DNA of 64,000 nt from Roseibium sp. Sym1 (GTDB lineage: Bacteria; Pseudomonadota; Alphaproteobacteria; Rhizobiales; Stappiaceae). Below are positions 36,662 through 45,837 of the stretch, in pieces. The translations under genes and the position numbers were made by a program. The stretch lies in assembly GCF_027359675.1 (NCBI RefSeq), contig NZ_CP114786.1:3446501-3510500 (forward strand), in the 5' to 3' direction. The notes under the pieces were generated by a model. That model did no database searches. It had not been told where the DNA came from and saw nothing but the letters and a program-made list of their open reading frames with translations. The number at the start of each line of letters is the position of its first letter. Position 1 is the stretch's first letter.

Positions 36662-37666
36662 TCAGAACAACGCCTGCAGGTCGTCGATCCGGTCATTGAC
36701 CAGCCAGCCGTAATAGTTCTCGCGCGGCCAGCTCTGGCCACTGCGGCGGAACTTCGCGGCGCGGCTCCAGGGATCACCGAGATTGTAGAGCGTTGCGGTG
36801 AGGCCGGGGTTCTTGGAAATATCGACCTTGCCGACCGACTTGTAGGCTGCGATGGCGTCCTGGATGATCGCGGCCATGTAGTGCAGCGAGATGTTCGGAT
36901 CCATCGTGGCCTTGTAGACTTCCTTGGGATTGGAGGCCTCCAGTTTCCTGTAGCTGCTCTGGCGCGCCACACGGTCGGTCATCTTCAGGACGGTGAGCGG
37001 GCTCAATTGGCCAAGACCGAAACTCTGACCCGAGAAGAGCGGCTGGAAGAAGGCCTCGTTGAAGTTCTTCTTCGGGTAGCGCACGCCCTCGACCTTGCGG
37101 CCCCGGAACTTGCTGTTCCAGACATTTTCGTAACAGGACCAGCGCCTGTCGCTGCTCTTTTGAATGTGGTCCTTGCGGCAGCGGTCGAATTGCGGCCGCT
37201 GGACGAAAGTGTCGACATGCTCGCCGTTGAGTTCGAAGTCGAACCGGATCCCGGCATAGGACAGGGCCTTGACGTAGTAGGACTGGGCACTGTCGAGCGT
37301 GTCGTAATTGTAGGTGTGCTCGCCGACAATGGCACCGACGATATGGATCGGGTCGATGCCGTATTTGGAGGCAATGCGCTTGATCGACCCCATCAGGCGC
37401 CGGTCGCGCTTCAGGACGGCCAGGACCTTGTCGAACTTTGCGTCATAGGAGGATTTCGATGCCGAGGTGCGGCGCGAGGACGCGAACGGAATTCTCGGCT
37501 GGGACCGGTAGCGGTTGCCTTCAGGCACGGTGCGCACCGACTGGGCCTCGGCGGGGCTGGCGGTGACCAGCGGCAAGGTCACGGGGCTGGCCAGCACTGC
37601 AAAGAGCAGGCAAGCCGTCAATATCCGGGTGGCGAAGTTAAGCTGACGGGGCTTCCTGCTCATCAT
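36662..37666 (-). CDS. DUF1402-family exported protein
   Basis: 334 aa from one of two adjacent ATG codons (37666/37663), with a hydrophobic export signal (FATRILTACLLFAVLASPVT). The mature part contains IKRIASKYGIDPIHIVGAIV and SGQSFGLGQLSPLTVLKM, which look like a lytic-transglycosylase-type helical fold (Glu in VGEHTYNYDT). Conserved in rhizobia as DUF1402; a role in peptidoglycan is inferred from that resemblance. It converges on the hydrolase gene with a 19-base gap. Confidence 0.78.
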   Translation of the reverse strand: MMSRKPRQLNFATRILTACLLFAVLASPVTLPLVTASPAEAQSVRTVPEGNRYRSQPRIPFASSRRTSASKSSYDAKFDKVLAVLKRDRRLMGSIKRIASKYGIDPIHIVGAIVGEHTYNYDTLDSAQSYYVKALSYAGIRFDFELNGEHVDTFVQRPQFDRCRKDHIQKSSDRRWSCYENVWNSKFRGRKVEGVRYPKKNFNEAFFQPLFSGQSFGLGQLSPLTVLKMTDRVARQSSYRKLEASNPKEVYKATMDPNISLHYMAAIIQDAIAAYKSVGKVDISKNPGLTATLYNLGDPWSRAAKFRRSGQSWPRENYYGWLVNDRIDDLQALF

Positions 37667-37881
37667 GACCGTTTTGCGCCTGGCGTTGTTGTGTATGTGG
37701 CGCCGGGCACATGCCTTTGCGCCAGCGAGCCATAGCTGTCTCACATAGCTCGCCAATTGCGACTGTAAATAACTCATCTTTATAAAAGCCCCCAGAAAAA
37801 ACCACTGGTGCATGCAAGATGCAACCGGTTCCTTTTCCTAGGATGAGGCCATCAACAAAGAAGTGATGGTCATCACAGGCA

Positions 37882-38241
37882 TCATGTTTTTTGGGACATG
37901 GCAGATTTCCCGAGGCTTGAAGCGGGCCCCATACGAAGCCGCACCGCCTTGGGAACGCCCAGGAAGTCATAAAAGGCACGGTGTTCGCGCAAGCCGCAAA
38001 GCTCCCGCTGAATGGTCACATGCCACAGGGCTTCACCGGCTTCCGCCAGACTGTGCTGCAAGCGCTCGCGGTCCGGTTCAGTGTCGGCGCCGGCCGCCGC
38101 CAGTTTCTCCAGTGCCTGTTCCAGCTTCTTGTTCAGCCGGGCAAGCGTGGCGGCCTTCTCGTTGAAGATTTCCTGTTCCAGGGCGGCTGCAAGGGGATCC
38201 TTGTCGGAGATGCTGTTGAGGCTGGGCGGTCGGACAGTCAT
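37882..38241 (-). CDS. Small hypothetical protein (possibly DUF6665)
   Basis: 119 aa, mostly helical: LEQEIFNEKAATLARLNKKL is a likely coiled coil, then HVTIQRELCGLREHRAFYDF and the end VPKAVRLRMGP. I believe this resembles the small alphaproteobacterial family DUF6665, but this is from memory. Function unknown. It follows the MFS gene on the same strand direction with a gap of 37 bases. Confidence 0.65.
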   Translation of the reverse strand: MTVRPPSLNSISDKDPLAAALEQEIFNEKAATLARLNKKLEQALEKLAAAGADTEPDRERLQHSLAEAGEALWHVTIQRELCGLREHRAFYDFLGVPKAVRLRMGPASSLGKSAMSQKT

Positions 38242-38278
38242 GAAACAAACCCGTTCGGGAGTGGCAGTGCGCTCAGGC

Positions 38279-39652
38279 TCACACGGTCAAACAGGTAGGA
38301 GCAAGGTCTTTTTCGAACCGGATCAGGCCGATCAGCGCCAGAAGTTTCAAAATGCAGGGCAGCCCGGCGTAGATGGCACTCAGAAGGACATTCAGATCGG
38401 CGGACATGTCCGTGCCGGGATGGTACCCGAACAGGCCCAGCAGGGGCAGCGCGAGCCCGGTTGCCAGTGCAAGGGCCGATTTCGACAGGAAGGCCATGAT
38501 CGAAAACAGCCGCGAAGCGTCGCCCTGGCGGTTGTCGGCATCGATATGGTCGGCCAGGATTGCCGGCGGCAGGGCAAGGTCGGCACCAAGGGCCAGGCCG
38601 GAGAATGCGCAGACCAGCGCGTAGGCGGTGATGTCGCCCTGCTGCAGAAGAGCCGCCCAGCAGAAGGTGAGGATCGCGGCGGCAAGCGACGCCTGCCAGG
38701 CCCGGATCTTGCCGAACCTGTCCGCCAGACGGCTCCAGAGCGGCATGGAAAGGGCGCCGGAAAGGAAATAGATCAGGAGAAACAGGCCTGTATAGGCCTC
38801 CGCGCCAAGCCGGTCGCGTATGAAAAACAGCACCAGGACGGCGGGAATTGCGCTGGCGAAGGTATTGATGCCAACGAGCGCGAAGAACCGCATGCGCCAG
38901 GGATGGCGCAACAAGCGGCCCCATCCATTTGCCACTTGTCCGTTTTGAGGAAGGTGAAGCGGTGCGCCGCGCATCCAGCGCACGAACAGCCAGCAGGCCA
39001 GGGCGAGCAAGGGCAGATAGCCGAGTGCCAGCCAGTGAAAGGCGCGCTCGGGCCCGACGGATTGCGTCAGGACCGGCGGCACGACCGCGGCGACCAGCAA
39101 CCCGACCAGCCCGGCGGCTTCCCGGGTCCCGGTGATGCGTGTGCGATCGGCCGACCGGCTTTTCCAGAGGCCGCCCAGGGCCTGGAAGTTGATCGAGACC
39201 ACCGAAAACCCTGTGGTGCAGATGAAGACGGAGACGGCGAACCAGACCAGCGGCAGGCCGGGGACAGGATGAAACAGCATCCAGAAGCCCAGTCCCAGGA
39301 GCATCGCCCCGGCTGCCAGGATGAGCGCACGCCAGTGATGGAACCGGTCGCTCAGGCTTCCGATGACCGGATCCTGGAGTGCGTCGACAAGGCGCAGCAG
39401 CAAAAGCACCGCCCCGAGGGAGGCAATGGATTGCTGCAGGGTCACGGCATAGAAATCCGGCGCGTGCAGGTAGATCGGCAGCCCTGCAAACGCAAGCGGA
39501 AAGGCCATGGCCGCATAGGCCGCGAGGTTGCGCGCCGAAAGCGGGACCGGTGATCCCTCCGTGTCCATGCCGGGTACGCCGTCAGGATAGCCCGGTTCCC
39601 GTCGGGAAGGGGACGGCGGCACTGCGCTTGTGTCCCCCGTGGTCAGGGTCAC
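38279..39652 (-). CDS. MFS transporter, glycoside-pentoside-hexuronide-like
   Basis: 457 aa with about 12 membrane helices after a 40-residue hydrophilic tail. DALQDPVIGSLSDRF is the D-x3-D-P-x3-G-x2-S-D-R motif of the sodium:sugar GPH (MelB-like) group, and GGLWKSRSADRTRITGTREA matches the next conserved loop. It overlaps the chalcone-isomerase-like gene by four bases. Substrate unknown. Confidence 0.85.
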   Translation of the reverse strand: MTLTTGDTSAVPPSPSRREPGYPDGVPGMDTEGSPVPLSARNLAAYAAMAFPLAFAGLPIYLHAPDFYAVTLQQSIASLGAVLLLLRLVDALQDPVIGSLSDRFHHWRALILAAGAMLLGLGFWMLFHPVPGLPLVWFAVSVFICTTGFSVVSINFQALGGLWKSRSADRTRITGTREAAGLVGLLVAAVVPPVLTQSVGPERAFHWLALGYLPLLALACWLFVRWMRGAPLHLPQNGQVANGWGRLLRHPWRMRFFALVGINTFASAIPAVLVLFFIRDRLGAEAYTGLFLLIYFLSGALSMPLWSRLADRFGKIRAWQASLAAAILTFCWAALLQQGDITAYALVCAFSGLALGADLALPPAILADHIDADNRQGDASRLFSIMAFLSKSALALATGLALPLLGLFGYHPGTDMSADLNVLLSAIYAGLPCILKLLALIGLIRFEKDLAPTCLTV

Positions 39653-40215
39653 GTACCGGCTCCGACCAGCCGCGCCCTGAGTTGCGGGTTCCGGGTCCGG
39701 TTGCCGAGCCAGATTGCGAAGAACCTTTCGGTGAAGGCCGGATCGGAAATCGTTCCGAGCTTGCGGTTACCGGCGTAAAATACCGTGCTTCCGTTCGACA
39801 TGCGGACCCCGGTCAGGGATTGGCCCTTCGCGACGTTGGGAAAGATCGCCCGCATCTGCCGTTCCCATGCGGCCAGCTGGCTCTTCGAGGCACTCCCCTG
39901 CCGCCGGATTTCGTCGACCGAGCTTTCCGCAATCGCCTCGCCCTTGAAATTGCGCAGGTAGGTGAGCTTCAGGGCGAAGGGGGCCGAGGCGCGATAGGTT
40001 CCGCCCGGCGCGTAAAGCTCGGCGTCGAACACCTTGAAGCCGAGATATGTCATGCGTCCCTTGCCGACCAGTTCGGCGGAAGGCACGGATCGCGCCGCGG
40101 CGGCGAGATCCGCCCGTGCGGGGGCAAGGGGGCTTGCAGCTGCCATCAACAGCGCCAGCGCCGCAACAGCCGCCGGTCTCTTGGCGATTGTGACAGGCCT
40201 GCGAGATATAGCCAT
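39649..40215 (-). CDS. Exported chalcone-isomerase-like protein
   Basis: 188 aa with a signal peptide (AALALLMAAASPLAPARADL). The mature part has LVGKGRMTYLGFKVFDAELY, KLTYLRNFKGEAIAESSVDE and NGSTVFYAGNRKLGTI, typical of bacterial chalcone-isomerase-fold proteins. Bacterial members generally do not act on flavonoids; some relatives bind fatty acids or haem. It is translated together with the MFS protein downstream (ATGA overlap), suggesting a shared ligand. Confidence 0.85.
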   Translation of the reverse strand: MAISRRPVTIAKRPAAVAALALLMAAASPLAPARADLAAAARSVPSAELVGKGRMTYLGFKVFDAELYAPGGTYRASAPFALKLTYLRNFKGEAIAESSVDEIRRQGSASKSQLAAWERQMRAIFPNVAKGQSLTGVRMSNGSTVFYAGNRKLGTISDPAFTERFFAIWLGNRTRNPQLRARLVGAGT

Positions 40216-40507
40216 GGTGTCCTCCGAGGGTCGTGTTTCCAGTCAGTCCGGGAAGAATACGCGGCAAGGTCCGCCGCGGATTGGCGGGACCCTGTCCGGG
40301 GCACCGTGATGTTTTCTTCGATTTCGCGATGCGGTATACTGATGGCAACAAGGATCCCGCGGAACATTTCCGGCGGCCACGACGTGGCGGCACTTCGCGC
40401 AGGATCCGCGAGAACCAGACCGGATGGCAATTCCGGTAAATCCAAATTCTTGGGTCCTGACCCCAGACACGTGACAATGCGCGCCTCGCGCTTCCCGGGC
40501 CAGTGTT

Positions 40508-40810
40508 ATGAGTGACATCGATCTGAAACCGAAGCTTAAGCAGAAGACCAAGACCGCTCGGCCAAAGCTGTACAAGGTCATTCTGCTCAATGACGACTAC
40601 ACGCCGCGTGAGTTCGTGGTGTTGATCCTGAAGGCGGAATTCCGGCTGGACATGGCCCAGGCGGAAGTGGTCATGCTGACCGCACACCAGAAGGGGGCCT
40701 GCGTCGTCTCCGTCTATCCCCGGGATGTCGCCGAAACCAAGGCGACCCGCGCGATCGATGCGGCCGGCAAGCTCGGCTACCCGTTGCAATTCACCGTCGA
40801 GCCCGAGTGA
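40508..40810 (+). CDS. clpS: ATP-dependent Clp protease adaptor ClpS
   Basis: 100 aa N-degron adaptor. The core is KVILLNDDYTPREFVVLIL, followed by MLTAHQKGACVVSVYPRDVA and ETKATRAIDAAGKLGYPL. Asn-Asp in LLNDDYTP binds the alpha-amino group of N-end-rule substrates, and the adaptor delivers them to ClpA. It stands alone with no clpA next to it, which fits the second ClpS copy (ClpS2) common in Hyphomicrobiales. Confidence 0.95.
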   Translation: MSDIDLKPKLKQKTKTARPKLYKVILLNDDYTPREFVVLILKAEFRLDMAQAEVVMLTAHQKGACVVSVYPRDVAETKATRAIDAAGKLGYPLQFTVEPE

Positions 40811-40989
40811 CGGTATCCGCGTTTCCCATTTCTTGATGTCGTCCGGGCCGCCCTCCGATCCAGGATGTCCGCTGGGCTTTGTCCTGGAGGCCGGACAGGC
40901 AGGGGGCCCGTTCGCAGTCCCGGCACGGGCTGGCACGAATTCTGCTGATAATGCAATCAAATGCTGTATTGATCGGGAATTGTGCCAAT

Positions 40990-42003
40990 ATGAAACAATG
41001 CGCAAAGTCAGTTGCACCGAAACAAGACATTTCCTTTCGCAAGGTCGTTGTGACCGGCGGCCTCGGCTTTATTGGAGCCCGCGTCTTCAAGCAGGTCAGC
41101 CGCATGGCGCATGTTGCGGAAACCGTCATCCTGGACAGCGTCTCCTATGCCGCGGATTTCCGCAGGCTTGCCCCGGCCAGCGAAGCCGGGGACCTGCCTG
41201 TCCTGCGCGGTGATATCCGTTCCAGGATCGACGTGGCCGCGGCGCTTCACGAAGCCGATGCCGTCATCCATCTCGCGGCGGAAACGCACGTGCCGCGTTC
41301 CTTCGCCGACCCGGAACTCTTCTTTGACGTGAATGTGACCGGAACCGAGACCCTGCTGAAAGGTGCCCTTGAGGCCGGCGTGAAGCATTTCATCCATGTC
41401 AGCACGGACGAGGTTTATGGCGCGGTGACGGACGATGTCCGGGAAACCGCTCCGCTGCGTCCGACGTCGCCCTATGCCAGCTCGAAGGCCATGGCGGAAG
41501 AGGCGGTGATGATGGCGGCGCAAGACGGCCTGAACGCCACGATCCTGCGACCGACCAATGCCGTCGGAACCGGTCAGCATGCGGAAAAACTGTTCCCGCG
41601 TTTTGTCATGCGGGCGCTGAAAGGACAGCGCCTGACGATCGAAGGCACCGGCAGGCAGGAAAGAACGTTCCTGCCCGTCGGCGATCTTGCCGCGGCGATC
41701 GGTCTTGCCCTGAACACGTCCGGGACCGATCCGCTTCGTGTCTTCAACATTTCCGGCGAGGAGGACCTTTCCGTGCTTGACGTGGCCCGGCTTGTGTTCG
41801 CGGCGACGGGAAAGAACACGGGGCTTCACTATGTGCGGGACCGGATCCGGAACGACGTGGCCTATCGCATCGACGATACCGGCATCCGGGGTCTCGGCTA
41901 CCGGCAGAAAAGCTCCGTGGACCGGGAACTGCGCGCGATCTGCGCGGAACTCGGTGCCCGTGCCCGGCGGCAGCCCGAGCATCTGCGCACGAGGGCCGAA
42001 TGA
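40990..42003 (+). CDS. NAD-dependent nucleotide-sugar epimerase/dehydratase
   Basis: Extended SDR of 337 aa. The cofactor loop is KVVVTGGLGFIGARV, then HLAAETHVPRSF (as in dTDP-glucose 4,6-dehydratases), HVSTDEVYGAV with catalytic Thr-Asp-Glu, and SPYASSKAMAEE with Tyr-x3-Lys. The Thr-Asp-Glu motif marks a 4,6-dehydratase rather than a simple epimerase. ATG 40990 is preferred; in-frame starts lie upstream. It overlaps the aminotransferase gene by four bases, so its 4-keto sugar product is likely passed on. Confidence 0.9.
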   Translation: MKQCAKSVAPKQDISFRKVVVTGGLGFIGARVFKQVSRMAHVAETVILDSVSYAADFRRLAPASEAGDLPVLRGDIRSRIDVAAALHEADAVIHLAAETHVPRSFADPELFFDVNVTGTETLLKGALEAGVKHFIHVSTDEVYGAVTDDVRETAPLRPTSPYASSKAMAEEAVMMAAQDGLNATILRPTNAVGTGQHAEKLFPRFVMRALKGQRLTIEGTGRQERTFLPVGDLAAAIGLALNTSGTDPLRVFNISGEEDLSVLDVARLVFAATGKNTGLHYVRDRIRNDVAYRIDDTGIRGLGYRQKSSVDRELRAICAELGARARRQPEHLRTRAE

Positions 42004-43142
42004 GGCCGGACATGTCGGCAGGGCAGCCGATCCGCTTCCATGCCGCCCATGTGCCGCCAGCCACCCATGATGCGGTCGCCGCGGCGCTCGCCAGCAAACA
42101 CCTGCGCGCAGGTGGCGGTTTTTCCAGCAAGGCGCGGGCGCTTGTCGGGGCGCATGTCGGCCATGACCGGGTGTTCCTGACCAATTCCTGTACGTCCGCG
42201 CTCGAAATTGCCGCCCTGGCGCTTGATCTCGGCCCGGAGGACGAAGTCGTCGTGCCGTCCTTCACGTTTTGCGCAACGGCAACCGCGTTCGCGCGCATGG
42301 GCGCCCGGATCATTCTGGCCGACACCGATCCGGCGACCATGATGGTGACGGCGGAGACGCTGGAGGCCAGGTTCACCAGCAGGACCCGGGCCGTTGTGGT
42401 GGTTCATTATGGCGGCGCGGCAGCCCCGATGACGGAAATCCGGGCCCTGTGCGAAAGACGCGGTGTCGTCATTCTCGAGGATGCTGCCCAGGCCTATGGG
42501 GCAACACAGGACGGCCGGGCCGTTGGAACGGCGGGCCTCTTCGCTGCCTTTTCCTTCCACGAAACCAAGATCATCAGCAGCGGGCACGGCGGGGCGCTGG
42601 TGCTGAACAGCGATGATCCGGTGCTGAAGGACCGGATCGAGGAACTGCTGGCACGTGGAACCAATTATCCCGCCTTTGCCCGCAAGGAAGTCAGCCATTA
42701 CGAATGGACTTCCGTTTCCTCGAGCTTCGAGATGCCGGATCTCAACGCGGCTCTGCTCTACGGCCAGCTCCGGCATGCCAGCGAAATCCTGCTCAAGTGC
42801 CGGGCGATCTGGGCCTATTACGAGAAGCGCCTGAGCCGTCTTCCGGTGGACATCCTGCGCCCGGACGCGGCGACGCGGGCAAACGGCTACAGCTTTGCCT
42901 TCCTGTGTCCCGACCGGGAGGGTGCCCGGCGGGTGCTGGCGGGAAGCGACAGGCGTGGGCTCGGCCTGCAATCGCATTACAAGCCCTTGCATTTGTCCCG
43001 GTATGCCGGACACATCGATGCCGCCAGCTGTCCGGGAGCCTCCTCAAGCTGGGCTCGCCTGGTCCGTCTGCCCGTGCACATGGGCCTTCGACCGGAAGAT
43101 GCTGCCCGGATCTGCGCTTTCCTGGAAACCGAACTTGGTTGA
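42000..43142 (+). CDS. DegT/DnrJ/EryC1/StrS nucleotide-sugar aminotransferase (WecE-like)
   Basis: PLP enzyme of 380 aa. SCTSALEIAALALDL and DEVVVPSFTFCATATAFARM form the cofactor pocket, ILEDAAQAYGA carries the PLP-ring Asp, and FHETKIISSGHGGALVL carries the Schiff-base Lys. The His-Glu-Thr-Lys form matches WecE-type dTDP-4-keto-6-deoxy-sugar transaminases. The product would be a dTDP- or UDP-4-amino-6-deoxy sugar made from the upstream dehydratase product. Confidence 0.92.
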   Translation: MRPDMSAGQPIRFHAAHVPPATHDAVAAALASKHLRAGGGFSSKARALVGAHVGHDRVFLTNSCTSALEIAALALDLGPEDEVVVPSFTFCATATAFARMGARIILADTDPATMMVTAETLEARFTSRTRAVVVVHYGGAAAPMTEIRALCERRGVVILEDAAQAYGATQDGRAVGTAGLFAAFSFHETKIISSGHGGALVLNSDDPVLKDRIEELLARGTNYPAFARKEVSHYEWTSVSSSFEMPDLNAALLYGQLRHASEILLKCRAIWAYYEKRLSRLPVDILRPDAATRANGYSFAFLCPDREGARRVLAGSDRRGLGLQSHYKPLHLSRYAGHIDAASCPGASSSWARLVRLPVHMGLRPEDAARICAFLETELG

Positions 43143-43148
43143 ACGGCG

Positions 43149-43763
43149 TCATTCGCGGTAACGGGGCGATCCGATCCGCTTGACCAGGACTGCCATCGTC
43201 GCCAGTGCCAGGCGCAGGTTGGCGCCCGCTGACGGGCGCCTGAAATAGGCCGTGTCGATCACCAGACGCTTTGGCAGGATATCGCGGGCATAAGCGGTTT
43301 CCAGGTCCTCGGCCCCCTCCAGTTTCCGGAAGTTTTCCAGCGCCCACAGTGTTCCGGGACTGAACAGGCCCGGCTTGAAATCCAGCGACCGGCGCATTCT
43401 TTCATTGTAACACCGGTCCACGATGCCCGGATCTTCGGGACGGGGGCCGAAAAACGCCATGTCGCCGCGCAAGATGTTGATCAGCTGCGGCAGTTCATCG
43501 ATCTTGGTGTTGCGCAGGATGCGGCCGAGCGCCGTCACGCGGGCGTCGCCGACCGCCGTGATCGCGGGTTCCAGGGTCTTGCCGTTGCGCATGCTGCGGT
43601 ACTTCACCATCCGGAAGGCCCGCCCGTCCTTGCCTGTCCGGCCGGCGAGATAGAGCGGAGACTGGCGGTCAACGACCCAGACCAGCAGGGCCAGCGCGAT
43701 CATGAACGGGGCCAGCAGGAGCAGCAGGATGGCGGCAGTAACCTGTGTCACGAGCGTTGTCAT
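43149..43763 (-). CDS. Initiating sugar transferase (PglC/WcaJ core type)
   Basis: Monotopic phosphoglycosyl transferase of 204 aa with one re-entrant helix (LVTQVTAAILLLLLAPFMIA). Family marks are FRMVKYRSMR, LRNTKIDELPQLINILRGDM and FFGPRPE with the catalytic Asp-Glu pair. It moves a sugar-1-phosphate from a nucleotide sugar to undecaprenyl phosphate, the first step of glycan assembly. It lacks the multi-helix N-terminal half of WcaJ. Convergent with the two nucleotide-sugar genes, which probably supply its donor. Confidence 0.9.
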   Translation of the reverse strand: MTTLVTQVTAAILLLLLAPFMIALALLVWVVDRQSPLYLAGRTGKDGRAFRMVKYRSMRNGKTLEPAITAVGDARVTALGRILRNTKIDELPQLINILRGDMAFFGPRPEDPGIVDRCYNERMRRSLDFKPGLFSPGTLWALENFRKLEGAEDLETAYARDILPKRLVIDTAYFRRPSAGANLRLALATMAVLVKRIGSPRYRE

Positions 43764-43859
43764 GGGAACCGGGCTGGCATCTTGATCGCGTTTATTTGGG
43801 CTGGGGTTGCGGTTTTCAGGCCTGGAATGCGGTGTTTCGGGCAGGGCCGGATGCAGAAA

Positions 43860-43890
43860 ACAACAGCCCCGGACTGATAGCCGGGGCCGT
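43860..43890 (-). terminator. Hairpin after the coiled-coil gene
   Basis: GCCCCGG (43866-43872) pairs with CCGGGGC (43881-43887); on the minus strand TGTTGTTTTC follows, a weak T tract. Confidence 0.6.
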
Positions 43891-43941
43891 CTTGACGAAC
43901 ATTCGGGTGCCGGACGGATCACACCCGGCCGGGGGCACGGG

Positions 43942-45432
43942 TCAGTCGCGCAGCTTGACGATCTTGTCGTCGCCGCCGCCCGGAGCGTCATCGTCCGGAC
44001 CGTTGTCATCATCGCCGTCCGAGGTGAGGGTGTCGATGTCCATCGGATCGAGTTCCGCCGACAGGGGTTCGGTGATGCCGAGTTCCGCCGCCGGGTCGCT
44101 GCTTTCGGTCAGACCGAGTTCCTCGGCCGGTCCCCGGCCTTCCATCGCCATCTGGTAGTTGGCAATGACGGACTTGAGCTGGACGATCTGCTCGTTGGCG
44201 GTGTCCACCTGGATCTTGTAGCGCTGCAGGCGCTTGTTTTCCTCGATGAGGTCTTCCAGGTTGTCGGCGAATTTCTGGTTTTGGTTGCGCTGGTGGTTGA
44301 GGTCCGTCAGGGCCGAGTTGTAGCGCAGGTTGACCTCTCGCAGCTTGGCGGTGGTCGCCATCAGCTCGTTGCGGTCCTTCTCGTGGTTCTTCTGGGCGCT
44401 GTCGAGCAGGTGTTCGATTTCCTGCATGCGCTTGATCAGGTCGCGGTTGCGTTCCTTCAGCGTGGAATTCTCGCGGGCCATTTCCTGCAGCGACTGGGCG
44501 CCGATGCGGCGCTGCGAGGACAGGTTCTCGATTTCCGCGTTGAGCGCGTAGACCTCGTTGTCGTGCTTGCGCTGCTCTTCCTCGAGGCGGGACTTGGCGT
44601 AGACCAGCTCCTGGCTGGACACGTCCAGATGGGATTTCAGGTCGATATTGTCATTGCGGAACTCGACCAGTTCGCGTTTCACCGATTCCAGTTCGCTGGT
44701 GCTCTGGTTGTTCTTGCGGACCTCGTCCTCCAGCAGCTTTGCGCTTTCGGAGAGGTTCTGCTGCAGTTCCTTTTCCCGGTGCCGCACGGCTTCCAGGTCG
44801 GAGCCCAGGCCTTCCGCGTGTTTTTCCAGGGTTTCGAACTTGGCCTTCAGGTCGTTGAGCTGGCCGCTGAGGTCGGACACCTGGGAGTTGGCCTCGACCA
44901 GCTTGGCGCTTTGCAGCCGGTATTCCTCGTTGACCTTCTTGTTGTTGTCGCGGATCGAGACGATGTCGTTGCGCGCCGTTTCCAGGGCCGTGCGGGTCTC
45001 GGTCGCGCGCTTGCGCAGCGAATGGACTTCCGCCTGCGCGTCCTCGAGCTGGGTCGTCAGCGTCTTGACCTTGTGCTCGGCGTCGAGCAGGTCGGTGGAG
45101 ATCTTGGCATTCTCGGATTTCAGCCGGACCTCGGTTTCGACGCTTGCGCGGGAAACTTCCAGGAATTCCGACATCATGCGGATCGAGGTCTGGCTTTCCG
45201 CGGCGAAGGCCTCCATCTGCTCGAAGGTCTGGTTGAGCCCGCCGATACGGGACTTCAGCCCGTCCAGCTGATTCATCTTTTCCTGCATTCTCAGGGCAAA
45301 GGGCGAGAGATGCTCGACATTGGTCTTCTCGGACGTCTCAACGGCGTCCTGCGTGCTGCCTGCCTCCGCCCCGGTCTCGACCCGCTGTTCCTGGCCTTCG
45401 CCCGGTCGCGAGGATTTCGAGAAAATGCCCAT
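43942..45432 (-). CDS. Long coiled-coil protein, crescentin-like architecture
   Basis: 496 aa. Residues 1-45 are polar and unstructured, about 50-420 form an almost continuous coiled coil (many E/L/K/Q heptads, for example LESVKRELVEFRNDNIDLKS), and the tail is acidic (DGDDDNGPDDDAPGGGDD) ending DDKIVKLRD. No enzymatic motif. The head-rod-tail layout resembles bacterial intermediate-filament-like proteins and polarity scaffolds; a cytoskeletal or polar-anchoring role is inferred only. It lies beside the glycan genes. Confidence 0.8.
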   Translation of the reverse strand: MGIFSKSSRPGEGQEQRVETGAEAGSTQDAVETSEKTNVEHLSPFALRMQEKMNQLDGLKSRIGGLNQTFEQMEAFAAESQTSIRMMSEFLEVSRASVETEVRLKSENAKISTDLLDAEHKVKTLTTQLEDAQAEVHSLRKRATETRTALETARNDIVSIRDNNKKVNEEYRLQSAKLVEANSQVSDLSGQLNDLKAKFETLEKHAEGLGSDLEAVRHREKELQQNLSESAKLLEDEVRKNNQSTSELESVKRELVEFRNDNIDLKSHLDVSSQELVYAKSRLEEEQRKHDNEVYALNAEIENLSSQRRIGAQSLQEMARENSTLKERNRDLIKRMQEIEHLLDSAQKNHEKDRNELMATTAKLREVNLRYNSALTDLNHQRNQNQKFADNLEDLIEENKRLQRYKIQVDTANEQIVQLKSVIANYQMAMEGRGPAEELGLTESSDPAAELGITEPLSAELDPMDIDTLTSDGDDDNGPDDDAPGGGDDKIVKLRD

Positions 45433-45837
45433 TCCTGTCTCCTGACTTTCACGCCGGCGCCGCCCGGCGAGAGATACGCAATACCTTTACCCTTTATTAA
45501 CCCATAAGGCCCGGGGGTTTCAACGACTCAGCGCGAACCGGCGCCAGAATACATTGTGAAGTGTTACCCCAAAAAGACAGATATCCCCGGGATTTTAAGG
45601 GATTTGCTTCTATGGTTAATCCCCGGGGCCGTGCGAACGCTTCAGGTGCCCGGCCGTCTTCGGCCGGTACCGGTCCGGTTGGGCACGTTGCAAGATGGCT
45701 TTCCTGTATCTTTGGCGCGAAATTACTTGTATTCCGCGAAGCATATATACGTACTGTTACTGTGCGCAATTGATATTTTTCTCAAATTCGCTCATTGTTC
45801 GATAGTTGGTTGGTTCCGATTAAGGAGGTCCGCCAAG
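45433..45837. promoter_or_regulatory. Structured intergenic leader before the Cys-rich gene
   Basis: 405 bp without a gene. It contains CCGGCCG-TCTT-CGGCCGG (45650-45667), enclosed by GTGCCC (45646-45651) and GGGCAC (45681-45686), and an imperfect pair CCCCGGGATT / AATCCCCGGGG around 45585-45628. From about 45710 the sequence turns AT-rich up to AAGGAGGT and the ATG at 45838. Probably promoter plus structured 5' leader; no known riboswitch recognised. Confidence 0.5.

Noticed and set aside
38012..39553. 513-codon open frame antisense to the MFS gene
   Set aside because: Shadow frame; the minus frame has a clear transporter pattern.
43807..45507. 566-codon open frame antisense to the coiled-coil gene
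   Set aside because: Leu/Val/Phe-rich mirror of Glu/Lys/Gln codons; it only reflects the coiled-coil coding sequence.
45497..45769. 90-codon minus-strand frame in the leader before the Cys-rich gene
   Set aside because: No ribosome site and it runs through hairpin sequences; better explained as a 5' leader.
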